64,000 nucleotides of DNA from Erysipelotrichaceae bacterium (GTDB lineage: Bacteria; Bacillota_I; Bacilli_A; Erysipelotrichales; Erysipelotrichaceae), in assembly GCA_017431825.1 (NCBI GenBank), contig JAFRKI010000016.1:62001-126000 (forward strand). Direction: 5' to 3'. The notes beneath the pieces were generated by a model. The model saw nothing but the letters and a program-made list of their open reading frames with translations, did no database searches and was not told where the DNA came from. Below, piece after piece: positions 17,501 through 25,970 of this stretch. Both the position numbers and the translations under genes were made by a program. The stretch's first letter is position 1, and each line of letters begins with the position of its first letter.

Positions 17501-17878
17501 CAAAGCCTCAAGCGCTCTGTTCTTTCTTTCGGACGATGTCAGACCGCCGATAGTAAGCGCCAGTTCGACATTGGAAAGGATGGTCTGATGAGGGATCAGA
17601 TTGTAGGACTGGAAAACGAAACCGATCGTATGATTACGGTAAGCGTCCCAGTCTCTGTCCTTATAATCTCTGGTCGATATGCCGTTGATGATCAGGTCGC
17701 CGCTGTCATATCTGTCCAGGCCGCCGATGATATTCAAAAGCGTCGTCTTACCGGATCCCGAAGGCCCCAGTACGGCAACGAATTCGTTTTTCCTTAAATT
17801 AAGGGAAACATTGTCCAGAGCCTTCTGTACAAGGTCACCTGTCTTATATGTTTTGGATATATTCTTTATCTGCAGCAT
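14504..17878 (-). CDS. Fused ABC exporter: MacB-type ATPase with FtsX-like permease
   Basis: A 1124-aa one-chain ABC transporter. Residues 1-230 are the ATPase: Walker A GPSGSGKTTLL, signature MSGGQMQRVAIARAL and Walker B IVLADEPTGALD. A transmembrane helix near residue 270 follows, then a very large extracytoplasmic region (about residues 290-980), then three C-terminal helices with the FtsX segment MERTKEIGILRAMGASKRNI. The outer domain contains an isolated cysteine pair (ACPLGYAVNGNLISGC) that could form a disulfide. Such fusions export peptides or sense antimicrobial peptides as MacB-like mechanotransmitters; the substrate is unknown. No two-component system is adjacent. Confidence 0.9.
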   Translation of the reverse strand: MLQIKNISKTYKTGDLVQKALDNVSLNLRKNEFVAVLGPSGSGKTTLLNIIGGLDRYDSGDLIINGISTRDYKDRDWDAYRNHTIGFVFQSYNLIPHQTILSNVELALTIGGLTSSERKNRALEALDAVGLKDQAHKKPNQMSGGQMQRVAIARALVNNPDIVLADEPTGALDTKTSIQVLDLLKEVAKDRLVVMVTHNPELADRYANRIVRLKDGEIVGDSNPYLRDEDNEGLSSRRLGKARMGFLTALSLSFNNLLTKKGRTILTAFAGSIGIIGIALILSLSQGFQNYIDKIQEDTLSSYPLTITKESTDMASMILGMANRGDEEPADGTLRERKYLASMFASVSMNELKPFKEYVEGHYDEIKDDVTGISYSYAVTPIIYTYDATDRLVQINPNSVLNSFTSGTMSSVMTSAYASYGFGIFTEMSDDRQMINDNYELLAGRLPERYDELLIVLSERDGISDLLVYSLGLRNFEELTDMFTKHLSGEEVKDTNEMLSFTYQDLLDLDLRLILATDRYKYNPSYNIYEDMSSDDEYMKKLYDEAIKLKVTGIVIAKDGASTTFLSPGVNYTKDLTRFIIDKAADTSIVQKQLNNRDIDVFSGKSFEEMNNEQQEQMNFEDMISIDQKKLAEAFTINADLSSFSDAGAMQSKIIDKSKDIVKDLEDMETGVYQELVRQFSTAAKGIIESYASYMNFFVPDTEDDNACPLGYAVNGNLISGCALPEESDPDYEEEIVKYRKVKGITTDPENPNEIYVYEDRYTEYVTFSSMITEAFKSAAITKEILQVDELVTVVRSCFDEYCSEARELADTSSPIFSMLSLVKRSDLDTIDVDEAIAKGMATNEAQSAIRNLATNSTEDYTYLLIAKGIGEVTADLLSPLSKGDLMKIDSSKFAQAFKFNMKEDELQRIMSAMMSDNKIASAATNLTSLGYQDIEEPTTISFFFSSFEGKENFLKWLDSYNDMVEEERQINYTDITGILMSSVKTIVDSVTYVLIAFVSISLIVSSIMIAVITLISVMERTKEIGILRAMGASKRNISSIFNAETFIIGLLSGLLGVGTTALLLPPINRLIHSLTNNYNINAVLPTKYAGILVLISVILTMIAGFIPSKKAARQDPVIALRAE

Positions 17879-17947
17879 GATTAAATTGTACCACTAAGAA
17901 CCTTTCCATTAATAATATGGGCATATATCTGACACTCTTTAAGCAAT

Positions 17948-18020
17948 AATGAAAATATTTTCATTCATTGAAAAAAGATGACATTTTTTATTGACACGTT
18001 ATTTTCATTCAAACTATAAT
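17948..18020 (+). promoter_or_regulatory. Consensus promoter of the opp operon with palindrome
   Basis: Perfect TTGACA (17991-17996) and TATAAT (18015-18020) are separated by 18 bases, 30 bases before the oppA start. Upstream, 17948-17965 is a perfect 18-base palindrome containing GAAAATATTTTC. Its half ATTTTCATTC (17957-17966) recurs inside the promoter spacer at 18001-18010, which suggests a regulator bound at both sites. The dyad is not the CodY box, whose half sites have the opposite orientation. Confidence 0.65.
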
Positions 18021-18050
18021 TAACTTATTATTATAAGGAGGACGCTGTTA

Positions 18051-19658
18051 ATGAAAAAGTTGTTAACTGTTTTATTAGCACTACTGATTCTGGTCGGTAT
18101 GACCGCTTGCTCCGGCAAGAAGGGTGGCGATGACGCTGCTGATGTCGTTATCTTCCAGAATGAAAACGTACGAAAAGCAATGATATATGCAATTGACAGA
18201 GACACTCTCGTCAAATCATTGAACGATGGTTCTATCGCAGCCGAAGGCATCATTCCTTGGAAACTGGCTGCCAATCCGGTAAGCGGCGCTGACTTCCGTG
18301 AAGATCAGGGCTCACTGGTAGGCTATGATGTCGACAAGGCCAAGGAATACTTTGCGAAGGCCTGTGAAGAACTGGGTAAGGACACTCTTACCATCAACCT
18401 GCTGTACGGTACCAACGAAGGTGACTCCGTAATCAAGGCTGCTGAACAGGTAGCATATTATCTTGAAGAAGTCGGCTTCGAAGTAAATCTGGTCGCCAAG
18501 CAGAAAAAAGAGAGACTTGCCTTAATGACCGATGGTGACTACGATGTAGCTCTGACCCGTTGGGGTCCTGACTATGCCGATCCTCAGACTTACATGGATC
18601 TGTTCGTAAGCACCAATACTTCCAACAACTCCGGCCGATACAACTCTGCCGAATACGATGCCAACGTAGCCGCTGCTGAAGCAACTACCGATATGGCTGA
18701 AAGATGGCAGTACTTCCTGGCTGCTGAGAGAAACCTGGTAGCTGATGATGCCGCTGATATCCCTGTATTCCAGGCCGGCGGTGCCATGATCATCAGACCT
18801 GGTGTAACCGGTATCCAGTTCCACTCAGCTGCTGTCGATAACTACCGTCATGTTGCCGGTAAGGAAGCTGTTACGCTTGTAACCAACACGGATATCATTT
18901 ATCTTGATAACCAGGTTGCTACCGATGGTACTTCCTTCATCGCCGATACGATGTTCATGGCCGGTCTGACCGAGCTTGAAGAAGGCGGCAACTGGAAACT
19001 CGATCTGGCTGAAAGCTATGAAGTAAATGACGATGCTACAGTATACACCTTCAAGATCAGAGACGATGCTTACTGGGTAACCAAAGACGGTGACGTCTAT
19101 GCTCCGGTAACTGCTTATGACTTTGAATTTGCCTGGAACAGACTGGTATCTGAAGAGCTGGCTTCCGAATACGGATGGTGGCTGGATACCATGTCAGTAG
19201 AGAGCTGGAAGGCTGTCGACGACAAGACCTTCGAAGTAACGCTGACTGCACCTTCAGGCATCTTCATGGGCTGTCTGGCATTCCCAAGCACATTCCCGAT
19301 CAATGAAGAATTCCTGACTGCCCAGGGCGATCAGTATGCAACCAGTGCTGACACCGTACTGGCCTGCGGACCGTTCATTCTCGATTCCTGGACTCCTGGT
19401 TATTCTTATGAATTCAAGAAGAATGACATGTACTATTTCGCTTCTGACTATGTAGCCGACGGTGGTGCTGATAAGGTCGTCTTCAGAGTACTGGAAGATA
19501 CTCAGACTGCCTTAATGGAATATGAAGCCGGCAATATCGATACTGTAATCCTTTCCGGTGAACAGGTCGATGCCAACAAGAATGTCGACGGCTATGTTGA
19601 CCGTCTGCAGGGCTATCTGTTCTACTTATCAGTTAATATCAACCATTACGGTGAATAA
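18051..19658 (+). CDS. oppA: Oligopeptide-binding lipoprotein (family 5), circularly permuted
   Basis: Substrate-binding lipoprotein of the Opp importer encoded behind it; 535 aa with lipobox cysteine at residue 20. The order of the two halves is exchanged. Residues about 35-270 match the C-terminal half of normal OppA/DppA proteins: NENVRKAMIYAIDRDTLV, then TINLLYGTNEG, RWGPDYADPQTYMDLF, RYNSAEYD and the usual C-terminal end near residue 268. Residues about 272-535 match the N-terminal half: VTLVTNTDIIYLDNQVATDG, YTFKIRDDAYW, VTAYDFEFAWNRL, LEDTQTALMEYEAGNID and YLFYLSVNIN. In a normal protein the last residues here would continue directly into the first mature residues, so the cut lies at the hinge between lobes. 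The gene has a consensus promoter and a good ribosome binding site; it is in one open frame. Confidence 0.9.
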   Translation: MKKLLTVLLALLILVGMTACSGKKGGDDAADVVIFQNENVRKAMIYAIDRDTLVKSLNDGSIAAEGIIPWKLAANPVSGADFREDQGSLVGYDVDKAKEYFAKACEELGKDTLTINLLYGTNEGDSVIKAAEQVAYYLEEVGFEVNLVAKQKKERLALMTDGDYDVALTRWGPDYADPQTYMDLFVSTNTSNNSGRYNSAEYDANVAAAEATTDMAERWQYFLAAERNLVADDAADIPVFQAGGAMIIRPGVTGIQFHSAAVDNYRHVAGKEAVTLVTNTDIIYLDNQVATDGTSFIADTMFMAGLTELEEGGNWKLDLAESYEVNDDATVYTFKIRDDAYWVTKDGDVYAPVTAYDFEFAWNRLVSEELASEYGWWLDTMSVESWKAVDDKTFEVTLTAPSGIFMGCLAFPSTFPINEEFLTAQGDQYATSADTVLACGPFILDSWTPGYSYEFKKNDMYYFASDYVADGGADKVVFRVLEDTQTALMEYEAGNIDTVILSGEQVDANKNVDGYVDRLQGYLFYLSVNINHYGE

Positions 19659-19682
19659 GACTAAGTAAGAAAAGATTATTTT

Positions 19683-19716
19683 ACCGGAGCGATTGTAACT
19701 GATCGCTCCGGTTTTA
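19683..19716 (+). terminator. Terminator or attenuator between oppA and oppB
   Basis: Stem ACCGGAGCGAT / ATCGCTCCGGT (19683-19693 and 19702-19712) with an eight-base loop and a TTTTA tail. Its place inside the operon would give more binding protein than permease transcript. Confidence 0.85.
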
Positions 19717-19739
19717 TACATTTAGGGAAGGGGGAAAGC

Positions 19740-20675
19740 ATGAGAAAATATATCATAAAAAGAGTACTGATATCCTTAGCTACGCTTTTTGTTATTTTGC
19801 TGGTGCTGTTTATACTTATGGACCTCATGCCTGGTACACCGTTCAACGATGAAAAGCTTACGGAAGCACAGAAGACACTGCTGTATGCCAAGTACGGTCT
19901 GGACAGACCGCTGCTTACGCGTTTCTTCCTGTATGCCAAAAACATGCTGAAAGGTGACCTGGGGGTCTCATATGCGATCAATAAAAACTTTGCTGTTAGT
20001 GACATGGTAAAGGACCGTCTGGGAATATCCATTGCGGTAGGCGGCATGGCCATGCTGATCGGAACGGTTTTCGGACTGATCCTTGGCATCCTGGCTGCGC
20101 TCAACCACAATTCCTGGATCGATAATCTGTGTTCTGCCATTTCAGTAATAGGTGTCAGCGTACCGTCCTATGTCTGTGCACTTTTATTGTGTTATTTCAT
20201 TGCCTACAGGCTGGGCTGGCTGCCGATACTATATAACGTCGAACAGCCGTTCATTTCGCTTATTCTGCCGGCGATAGCCTTAAGCGTGTCGCCTACGGCC
20301 AATATCGCCCGTTTCACCAGAAGTGAGATGATCGACGTCCTCAACTCGGACTATATCCTCCTGGTACAGTCCAAGGGCGTCAGGAACTGGAAGATGATCA
20401 TCACGCACGTGCTCAGGAATGCACTCATTCCGGTAATCACCGTCATGGGTCCGATCCTGGTAAACCTGCTTACCGGTTCCAGTGTCATCGAGAAGATCTT
20501 CGGTATCCCGGGCATCGGCCGACTGATGATAACGGCCATTCAGGAAAACGACTACAACGTCACCATCGCCTGCGCCTTCGTCTATTCGGTAATGTACATC
20601 GTGATGATGCTGTTCGTGGATATCCTTTACGGAATCATCGACCCGCGTATCCGTATCACAAAGGAGGAGAAGTAA
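19740..20675 (+). CDS. oppB: Oligopeptide ABC transporter permease OppB
   Basis: The 311-aa inner membrane permease. It has the family start KYIIKRVLISLATLFVILL, the periplasmic-side LMPGTPF motif, six hydrophobic helices and the EAA-loop region ending GIPGIGRLM, which contacts the ATPases. It is placed after the oppA attenuator and followed after one base by oppC. Together OppB and OppC form the translocation pore for peptides delivered by the binding protein. Confidence 0.95.
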   Translation: MRKYIIKRVLISLATLFVILLVLFILMDLMPGTPFNDEKLTEAQKTLLYAKYGLDRPLLTRFFLYAKNMLKGDLGVSYAINKNFAVSDMVKDRLGISIAVGGMAMLIGTVFGLILGILAALNHNSWIDNLCSAISVIGVSVPSYVCALLLCYFIAYRLGWLPILYNVEQPFISLILPAIALSVSPTANIARFTRSEMIDVLNSDYILLVQSKGVRNWKMIITHVLRNALIPVITVMGPILVNLLTGSSVIEKIFGIPGIGRLMITAIQENDYNVTIACAFVYSVMYIVMMLFVDILYGIIDPRIRITKEEK

Positions 20676-20676
20676 G

Positions 20677-21690
20677 ATGTCAATGTATGATCATGAGTTT
20701 CAGTCTAACGACTTCGAATTTGCGCATGCGGCCGGCGAAAAGCTGATCGACCGTAACTATTCGGCAACTTCCTATGCCAAGGACGTCTGGAACAACTTCA
20801 AGAAGAATAAAGGTGCCCTGGTAGGAGCCGTAATAATCCTCATCATCGTCATCATGGCCCTTATCGGTCCGAGTATGAACGAGTTTACCTATAAGCAGAT
20901 CCACGGCGGACAGGAATGTCTGGTACCGCGTATTCCGGGCCTGGAAAAGCTCGGCATAGCCGACGGCTGGCATAACGGCGTCGACCAGTATGCGGAAAAG
21001 GGCGCCAAGGACGTTTACTACTGGTTCGGATCCGATACACAGGGACGTGATATCTGGACCCGTGTCTGGTCAGGAACCAGAGTATCGCTGATCATTGCCT
21101 TGGCGGCCGTTCTGGTCGATATCGTAATAGGCATGGTCTATGGTCTGGTGTCGGGCTATTTCGGAGGCATGGTGGACAGCGTCATGCAGAGGTTCGCCGA
21201 GATCCTGAACGGCATACCGACTCTGGTCATCGTTACCCTTTTGGGTATGGTCTTACCGGCCGGCATCACTTCCATCATCTTCGCATTGATGCTGACGGGC
21301 TGGATAGGCATGGAAAGGATAGCCCGTGCCCAGGTCCTTAAAGTAAAGGAGCAGGAATTCGTCCTGGCATCAAGGACGCTTGGTGCCTCCAAGTTCCGTC
21401 TTATATTTTCCGAGATCCTGCCTAATATCCTGGGTCAGGTCATCGTAACGAGTATGTTCTCGATCCCGAATGCCATATTCCTTGAGGCATACTTATCATT
21501 CTTAGGGTTAGGTGTTCCAGCTCCTATGGCATCGCTTGGTTCACTGGTATCTGACGGATACAAGTCTATGACGACCTTCCCTCATATACTTATCATCCCG
21601 GTCGTAGTCATGGCTGTCCTGATGCTGTGCTTCAACCTGTTTGCCGATGGTCTGAGGGATGCCTTTGACCCTAAGATGCTGAACAAGTAA
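20677..21690 (+). CDS. oppC: Oligopeptide ABC transporter permease OppC
   Basis: The 337-aa second permease, with an N-terminal cytoplasmic tail of about 45 residues, the first helix at VGAVIILIIVIMALIGPSM, the GSDTQGRDIWTRVWSGTRVSL stretch (split by one substitution from the common LGTDxxGRD motif), and the EAA loop ASRTLGASKFRLIFSEILPN. The start is preceded by AAAGGAGGAG. It pairs with OppB. Confidence 0.95.
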   Translation: MSMYDHEFQSNDFEFAHAAGEKLIDRNYSATSYAKDVWNNFKKNKGALVGAVIILIIVIMALIGPSMNEFTYKQIHGGQECLVPRIPGLEKLGIADGWHNGVDQYAEKGAKDVYYWFGSDTQGRDIWTRVWSGTRVSLIIALAAVLVDIVIGMVYGLVSGYFGGMVDSVMQRFAEILNGIPTLVIVTLLGMVLPAGITSIIFALMLTGWIGMERIARAQVLKVKEQEFVLASRTLGASKFRLIFSEILPNILGQVIVTSMFSIPNAIFLEAYLSFLGLGVPAPMASLGSLVSDGYKSMTTFPHILIIPVVVMAVLMLCFNLFADGLRDAFDPKMLNK

Positions 21691-21702
21691 GGAGGTATTA
21701 AG

Positions 21703-22797
21703 ATGACAGTTAAAAGAAATCAGAACGACAGAGTCTTATACATACGTGATCTTAACATCTCATTCAAGACCGCCTATGGCACCGTAAGAGCCATCAGAGG
21801 CGTCAGGCTGGACCTGTTTAAGGGCGAGACCATTGCGATAGTCGGTGAATCGGGTTCAGGCAAATCCGTTACCGTCAAGACGATAATGGGCATCTTAGAC
21901 TCCAACGGAGTCATCGATTCCGGTCAGATCATCTACCGCTATAAGGACGAAGAAGGCAATCAGCAGGAGGTCGATCTGGTCAAGATGAGCCAGAAAGACA
22001 TCAGGTACAAATTCTGCGGCAAGCACATCGCCATGGTCTTTCAGGATCCGATGACTTCCCTCGATCCGACCATGACGGTAGGCAAGCAGATCATGGAACC
22101 GATGAGAGAACACTACAAGATATCCAGAGAAGAGGCTAAGCAAAGGGCCATGGATCTTCTGGAAGAAGTAGGCATCGACAATCCCGATAAAAGATTCAAA
22201 CAGTATCCGCATGAATTATCCGGAGGCATGAGACAGAGGGTGGTCATCGCCATCGCCCTGGCCTGCGATCCGGACGTGCTGATCTGTGATGAACCGACGA
22301 CGGCTCTGGACGTTACCATCCAGGCCAAGATCCTTGAACTGATCAAGGACATTCAGAACAAGAAAGGCATATCGGTCATCTACATCACCCATGACCTGGG
22401 CGTAGTTGCCAAGGTCGCGGACTATGTGGCCGTCATGTATGCCGGAAGAATAGTGGAAAAAGGCAAGATCAACGAAGTCTTCTATGATCCTCGTCATCCG
22501 TATACCTGGGGATTATTGTCATCCATGCCGGATACGGATACCAATTCAAGGAGGCTCTTCGCCATTCCGGGCTCTCCTCCTAACCTGATGGAAAGAGTGG
22601 AAGGCGATGCCTTTGCGGTAAGGAATCCGTATGCGCTCAATATCGACTTCGTTGAGGAGCCGCCGCAGTATGACGTAGGCGGACAGCACCGTGTTGCCTC
22701 ATGGCTCTCAGATCCGAGAGCACCTAAGGTGGAACTGCCGGTGGAACTGGTTGAAAAACTGGAAAAGATGAAGAAGGAGGCTGATATAAATGACTGA
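21703..22797 (+). CDS. oppD: Oligopeptide ABC transporter ATPase OppD
   Basis: The 364-aa ATPase of the importer. Walker [13 protein letters not shown] is near residue 48, the Q loop at MVFQDPMTSLDP, the signature LSGGMRQRVVIAIAL, Walker B VLICDEPTTALD and the switch histidine in IYITHDLGV. The C-terminal oligopeptide-transporter extension is present (from HPYTWGLLSSMPD onwards), though without the usual row of cluster-binding cysteines. The last eight bases overlap the start of oppF. Confidence 0.95.
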   Translation: MTVKRNQNDRVLYIRDLNISFKTAYGTVRAIRGVRLDLFKGETIAIVGESGSGKSVTVKTIMGILDSNGVIDSGQIIYRYKDEEGNQQEVDLVKMSQKDIRYKFCGKHIAMVFQDPMTSLDPTMTVGKQIMEPMREHYKISREEAKQRAMDLLEEVGIDNPDKRFKQYPHELSGGMRQRVVIAIALACDPDVLICDEPTTALDVTIQAKILELIKDIQNKKGISVIYITHDLGVVAKVADYVAVMYAGRIVEKGKINEVFYDPRHPYTWGLLSSMPDTDTNSRRLFAIPGSPPNLMERVEGDAFAVRNPYALNIDFVEEPPQYDVGGQHRVASWLSDPRAPKVELPVELVEKLEKMKKEADIND

Positions 22798-23722
22798 GAC
22801 AAGACAACCTCTGCTTCATGTGGAAAACCTGAAACAGCACTTCAAGATCTCAAGAAAGTTCACGACCAAGGCCGTTGACGGAATAAGCTTCGACATATAT
22901 GAAGGTGAAACGTACGGTCTGGTAGGTGAATCAGGGTCGGGCAAGTCGACAACCGGAAGGGCTCTGATCAGGCTCTATGATCCGACTGACGGCAAGATCA
23001 TCTTCGACGGTCATGACATCTCCGGCAAGCTTTCCAAGGAAGATGAAAGATTCCTCAGGACCAACATGCAGATGATATTCCAGGACCCGATGGCCTGTCT
23101 TAACCCGAGAAGAAAGGTATCACAGATCATCGCCGAAGGACTGGAGATACATCATATCTGCAAGTCCAAGGAAGAAGTCGAAGAAAGAGTCAACAACATC
23201 CTCGACAAGGTCGGATTATCCAAGGAACAGGGAACCAGATTCCCGCATCAGTTCTCCGGCGGCCAGAGACAGAGAGTCGGCATCGCCAGAGCACTGGTCA
23301 TGAATCCGAAGCTCGTCATTGCCGATGAATGCATCTCAGCTCTTGACGTATCCATTCAGGCTCAGGTCGTCAATATGATGAAGGACCTGCAGGATGAACT
23401 GGGTACCACCTATCTCTTCATTGCCCACGACCTTTCAATGGTCAAGTACATCTCCGACAGGATCGGTGTCATGCACTTAGGACATATCGTGGAGACCGGT
23501 ACGACCGATGAGATCTTCGAGAATCCGATCCATCCTTATACCAAGTCGCTGTTAAGCGCCATCCCTCATCCTAATCCGGTAGTGGAGAAGAAGAGAGTGG
23601 CCATCAGCTACGATAAGGACAAGGAAGGCGTCGATTATACCAAGGGAACCCAGCACTGGCTCAGCGATACGCACTATGTGCTGGCTACCGATGAAGAGTT
23701 CGAAAAGTGGAACAATAACTGA
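22790..23722 (+). CDS. oppF: Oligopeptide ABC transporter ATPase OppF
   Basis: The 310-aa second ATPase. Walker [14 protein letters not shown] loop [13 protein letters not shown], signature [15 protein letters not shown], Walker [13 protein letters not shown] (with Cys-Ile in place of the usual Pro-Val) and [10 protein letters not shown] are all visible, followed by [16 protein letters not shown], typical of OppF. It forms the heterodimer with OppD and closes the operon. Confidence 0.95.
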   Translation: MTETRQPLLHVENLKQHFKISRKFTTKAVDGISFDIYEGETYGLVGESGSGKSTTGRALIRLYDPTDGKIIFDGHDISGKLSKEDERFLRTNMQMIFQDPMACLNPRRKVSQIIAEGLEIHHICKSKEEVEERVNNILDKVGLSKEQGTRFPHQFSGGQRQRVGIARALVMNPKLVIADECISALDVSIQAQVVNMMKDLQDELGTTYLFIAHDLSMVKYISDRIGVMHLGHIVETGTTDEIFENPIHPYTKSLLSAIPHPNPVVEKKRVAISYDKDKEGVDYTKGTQHWLSDTHYVLATDEEFEKWNNN

Positions 23723-23726
23723 TCAG

Positions 23727-23756
23727 AAAACATCAGAAGCGATTCTGATGTTTTTT
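23727..23756 (+). terminator. Intrinsic terminator of the opp operon
   Basis: Stem AAAACATCAGAA / TTCTGATGTTTT (23727-23738 and 23743-23754) with GCGA tetraloop and T run. Confidence 0.9.
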
Positions 23757-23788
23757 ATGAAACCGGACACGGATAATAAAGTATCATA

Positions 23789-24472
23789 ATGGTAATGAAA
23801 AAGACCGATCTTAAGTATATAGATCATCTGGGAATCGACCGGGTACTGGAAAGAAGAAGCGGCAGGATCATTGAAGAAGATGACGATGTTCTGTTTGCCC
23901 GTGATGATATCAGCGGAGCTTATTTCCTGATCTGCAACGATCTGAAGAAGTCAAGGGACATAATTTCAAAACATCAGGACATCAGGCTGCTGATGACGTC
24001 AGATATCGGCGTCGGCAGAGTCCTTTTCGAAGAATTTGGCTTTAAGGAAAAACTCGAGTGTTACCAGGCAGCCTATTACGGTGAGCCCCCGGAAGATGAA
24101 GGAATATTGCGCTTCTGTTATGCGGATAAGGAAGACCTGAAAACGGTAACTGACGCATATCACATGATCTCGGCTGAAGAAATGAAAAAGGTCATCGAAA
24201 GAAAGTGCCTGCTTCTGGGCTTCAAAGACGAAACGCCAGTAGGCTTTATCGGTGAGCATCTAGAAGGCAGCATGGGCCTGCTTTATGTCTTCCCTGAGTA
24301 CCGGAGAAAGAGCTACGCCTATGAACTGGAGAAAGCCTTTATCGCACTTACCATGAAAAGAGGCCTTATTCCTTTCGGACAGATCGAAAAGGACAATGAA
24401 GCGTCCCTGAAGCTGCAGGAAAAGCTGGGGATGACGGTATCGGAAGATCTGATCTGCTGGATGTGGAAATGA
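23789..24472 (+). CDS. GNAT-family N-acetyltransferase
   Basis: A 227-aa acetyltransferase of the GNAT superfamily. The C-terminal half has the acetyl-CoA-binding pattern GLLYVFPEYRRKSYAYELEK followed by a short-chain KDNEASLKLQEKLGM motif that is typical of the last two strands. The N-terminal half is an FR47-like extension that probably binds the acceptor. A second in-frame ATG at 23795 is possible; neither has a clear ribosome binding site. The substrate is unknown. Confidence 0.82.
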   Translation: MVMKKTDLKYIDHLGIDRVLERRSGRIIEEDDDVLFARDDISGAYFLICNDLKKSRDIISKHQDIRLLMTSDIGVGRVLFEEFGFKEKLECYQAAYYGEPPEDEGILRFCYADKEDLKTVTDAYHMISAEEMKKVIERKCLLLGFKDETPVGFIGEHLEGSMGLLYVFPEYRRKSYAYELEKAFIALTMKRGLIPFGQIEKDNEASLKLQEKLGMTVSEDLICWMWK

Positions 24473-24482
24473 CTCAGACAAT

Positions 24483-24517
24483 AAAAAACAGATATCTCAT
24501 CGATATCTGTTTTTTCT
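24483..24517. terminator. Bidirectional terminator
   Basis: A hairpin with arms AAACAGATATC / GATATCTGTTT flanked by A and T runs between the convergent acetyltransferase and surface protein genes. It can act on both strands. Confidence 0.8.
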
Positions 24518-24551
24518 GACCTTGTCAGTATCCGTTTCGTTATATGCGAGT

Positions 24552-25970
24552 CTATGCCGAAACGCTGTTTACCGGTTCATCATCTTCCTTTCTTCTTCTG
24601 GTGATGATGACCAGGAGAACACCCGCAAGGAATAATCCTATCATCAGCAGTGTCCATTTATCGGTCATGGCCATCTGCAGATTCATGTTTTCGGTGTTCA
24701 GGAATACATAGAGCGATAACGGTGCCGGGATCACTGAGAGGATCCTGCCGGAGTTGAATCTGTGTTCCTTATTGAAGACAGCCTTGATCAGGGAACCGAT
24801 CATTACCAGGATGGTAGCGATCAGAGCCAGAAGGTTGATCAGAGCCCAGCTGCTTTCTTCGATCACAGGTGCAGCTAACGGAGTATCATCTTCGGCGATG
24901 ATCACAGGCTTGCTGTGGAGACGGTCGCCTCTTTCAGGCTCAGCCTTGATAGTCTCTTCGATAACTGCAGGGACAGTCTTGTTTTCTTCAGTCTTGACTT
25001 CGTCGTTTACGATCGCCGGAACGATATCTTCCTTTTCTTCGATCTCAAGAAGATCCATCTTTTCCAGCTTCTCAGGCTCGGTCGGCAGTTCCTTATATTC
25101 AGGAGTGTACTTTTCGACTTTCTGAGGTTCTGCACCTAAGCGGTAGAAATCGTAAGTGTAGAGGCTGAAGACATCGGCTGCTTCTCTTCTGTCGGTCGTA
25201 CCGTAAGCGTAGGATACGTTCTGGGCAACGCCCTTGTACCAGTCGCTGTAGGAATAAGCCGCATTGGAAGTGAAGACGGTACCTGATGGCATCCAGTAGC
25301 CGTTGGTGTAGCCTTCGAACCACTTGTAGAAGGCAGCGCTCTTGTAACCCATGGATTCAGCTTCGCTGATGACGGTCACGTAGTCGTTCTGATCTACTTC
25401 GATGGCTTCCCATTCAGCCAGGGCCAGATGATTCTGGATGTTGTCGTCATCTTCCAGATCGCTGAGTTCGTTGATCGAGAAGGTGGAATGGTCGGCATCT
25501 TCAGCATAGAAGATGTGAACATTGATGATCCTGACTGTCTGTCCGGACTTTTCTTCAGCTTCTTCGACCTTGATGGTCTTGGCTTCAGATGCTTCAGTCG
25601 TTACTGTCCAGTCAGTAGGCAGATCTTCCGGATCGTCGGTCCTGGTCTCGGTGATGCCCTTTTCCTCATGCTTGTCGATCTTCTGCTGAGTCGGTGCATA
25701 GGCTTCCAGCTGAGCTTCGTTTTCGGCGACCTTTTCGTCTTCGGCTTCGTTGTGAGCCATTGCCGCTTCCAGTTCTTCCTGGTAAGTGATCTCCAGCTGT
25801 TCGTTGTAGGCATCAACTTCTTCGTTGTACTTTTCGATAAGTTCGTTTGCTTCTTCAGCAGTCATACCTTCAGTATCAGGCATTTCCGGCATCTCGTCTG
25901 CATAGACATTGCAGATGCCGCAGCTGAGCGTAAGATAGAGTGTAGTAAGAATAATAAGCAGTTTTTTCAT
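24552..25970 (-). CDS. Surface protein with coiled-coil stalk and C-terminal membrane anchor
   Basis: A 472-aa secreted protein. The signal peptide ends near residue 25 (after VYA). Residues 30-105 form a Glu/Ala-rich coiled coil, residues 150-290 a globular domain with SFSINELSDLEDDDNIQNH and tyrosine/tryptophan-rich strands (WFEGYTNGYWMP), then a Glu/Pro-rich linker. The C terminus has three hydrophobic helices beginning SSWALINLLALIA and ending GVLLVIITRRRKEDD. This same anchor layout occurs in the 930-aa surface protein at 45787-48579. There is no LPXTG motif. The 200-base gap upstream (25971-26171) holds divergent promoters and the palindrome CCTTATAAGG but nothing else that I recognise. 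Confidence 0.82.
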   Translation of the reverse strand: MKKLLIILTTLYLTLSCGICNVYADEMPEMPDTEGMTAEEANELIEKYNEEVDAYNEQLEITYQEELEAAMAHNEAEDEKVAENEAQLEAYAPTQQKIDKHEEKGITETRTDDPEDLPTDWTVTTEASEAKTIKVEEAEEKSGQTVRIINVHIFYAEDADHSTFSINELSDLEDDDNIQNHLALAEWEAIEVDQNDYVTVISEAESMGYKSAAFYKWFEGYTNGYWMPSGTVFTSNAAYSYSDWYKGVAQNVSYAYGTTDRREAADVFSLYTYDFYRLGAEPQKVEKYTPEYKELPTEPEKLEKMDLLEIEEKEDIVPAIVNDEVKTEENKTVPAVIEETIKAEPERGDRLHSKPVIIAEDDTPLAAPVIEESSWALINLLALIATILVMIGSLIKAVFNKEHRFNSGRILSVIPAPLSLYVFLNTENMNLQMAMTDKWTLLMIGLFLAGVLLVIITRRRKEDDEPVNSVSA

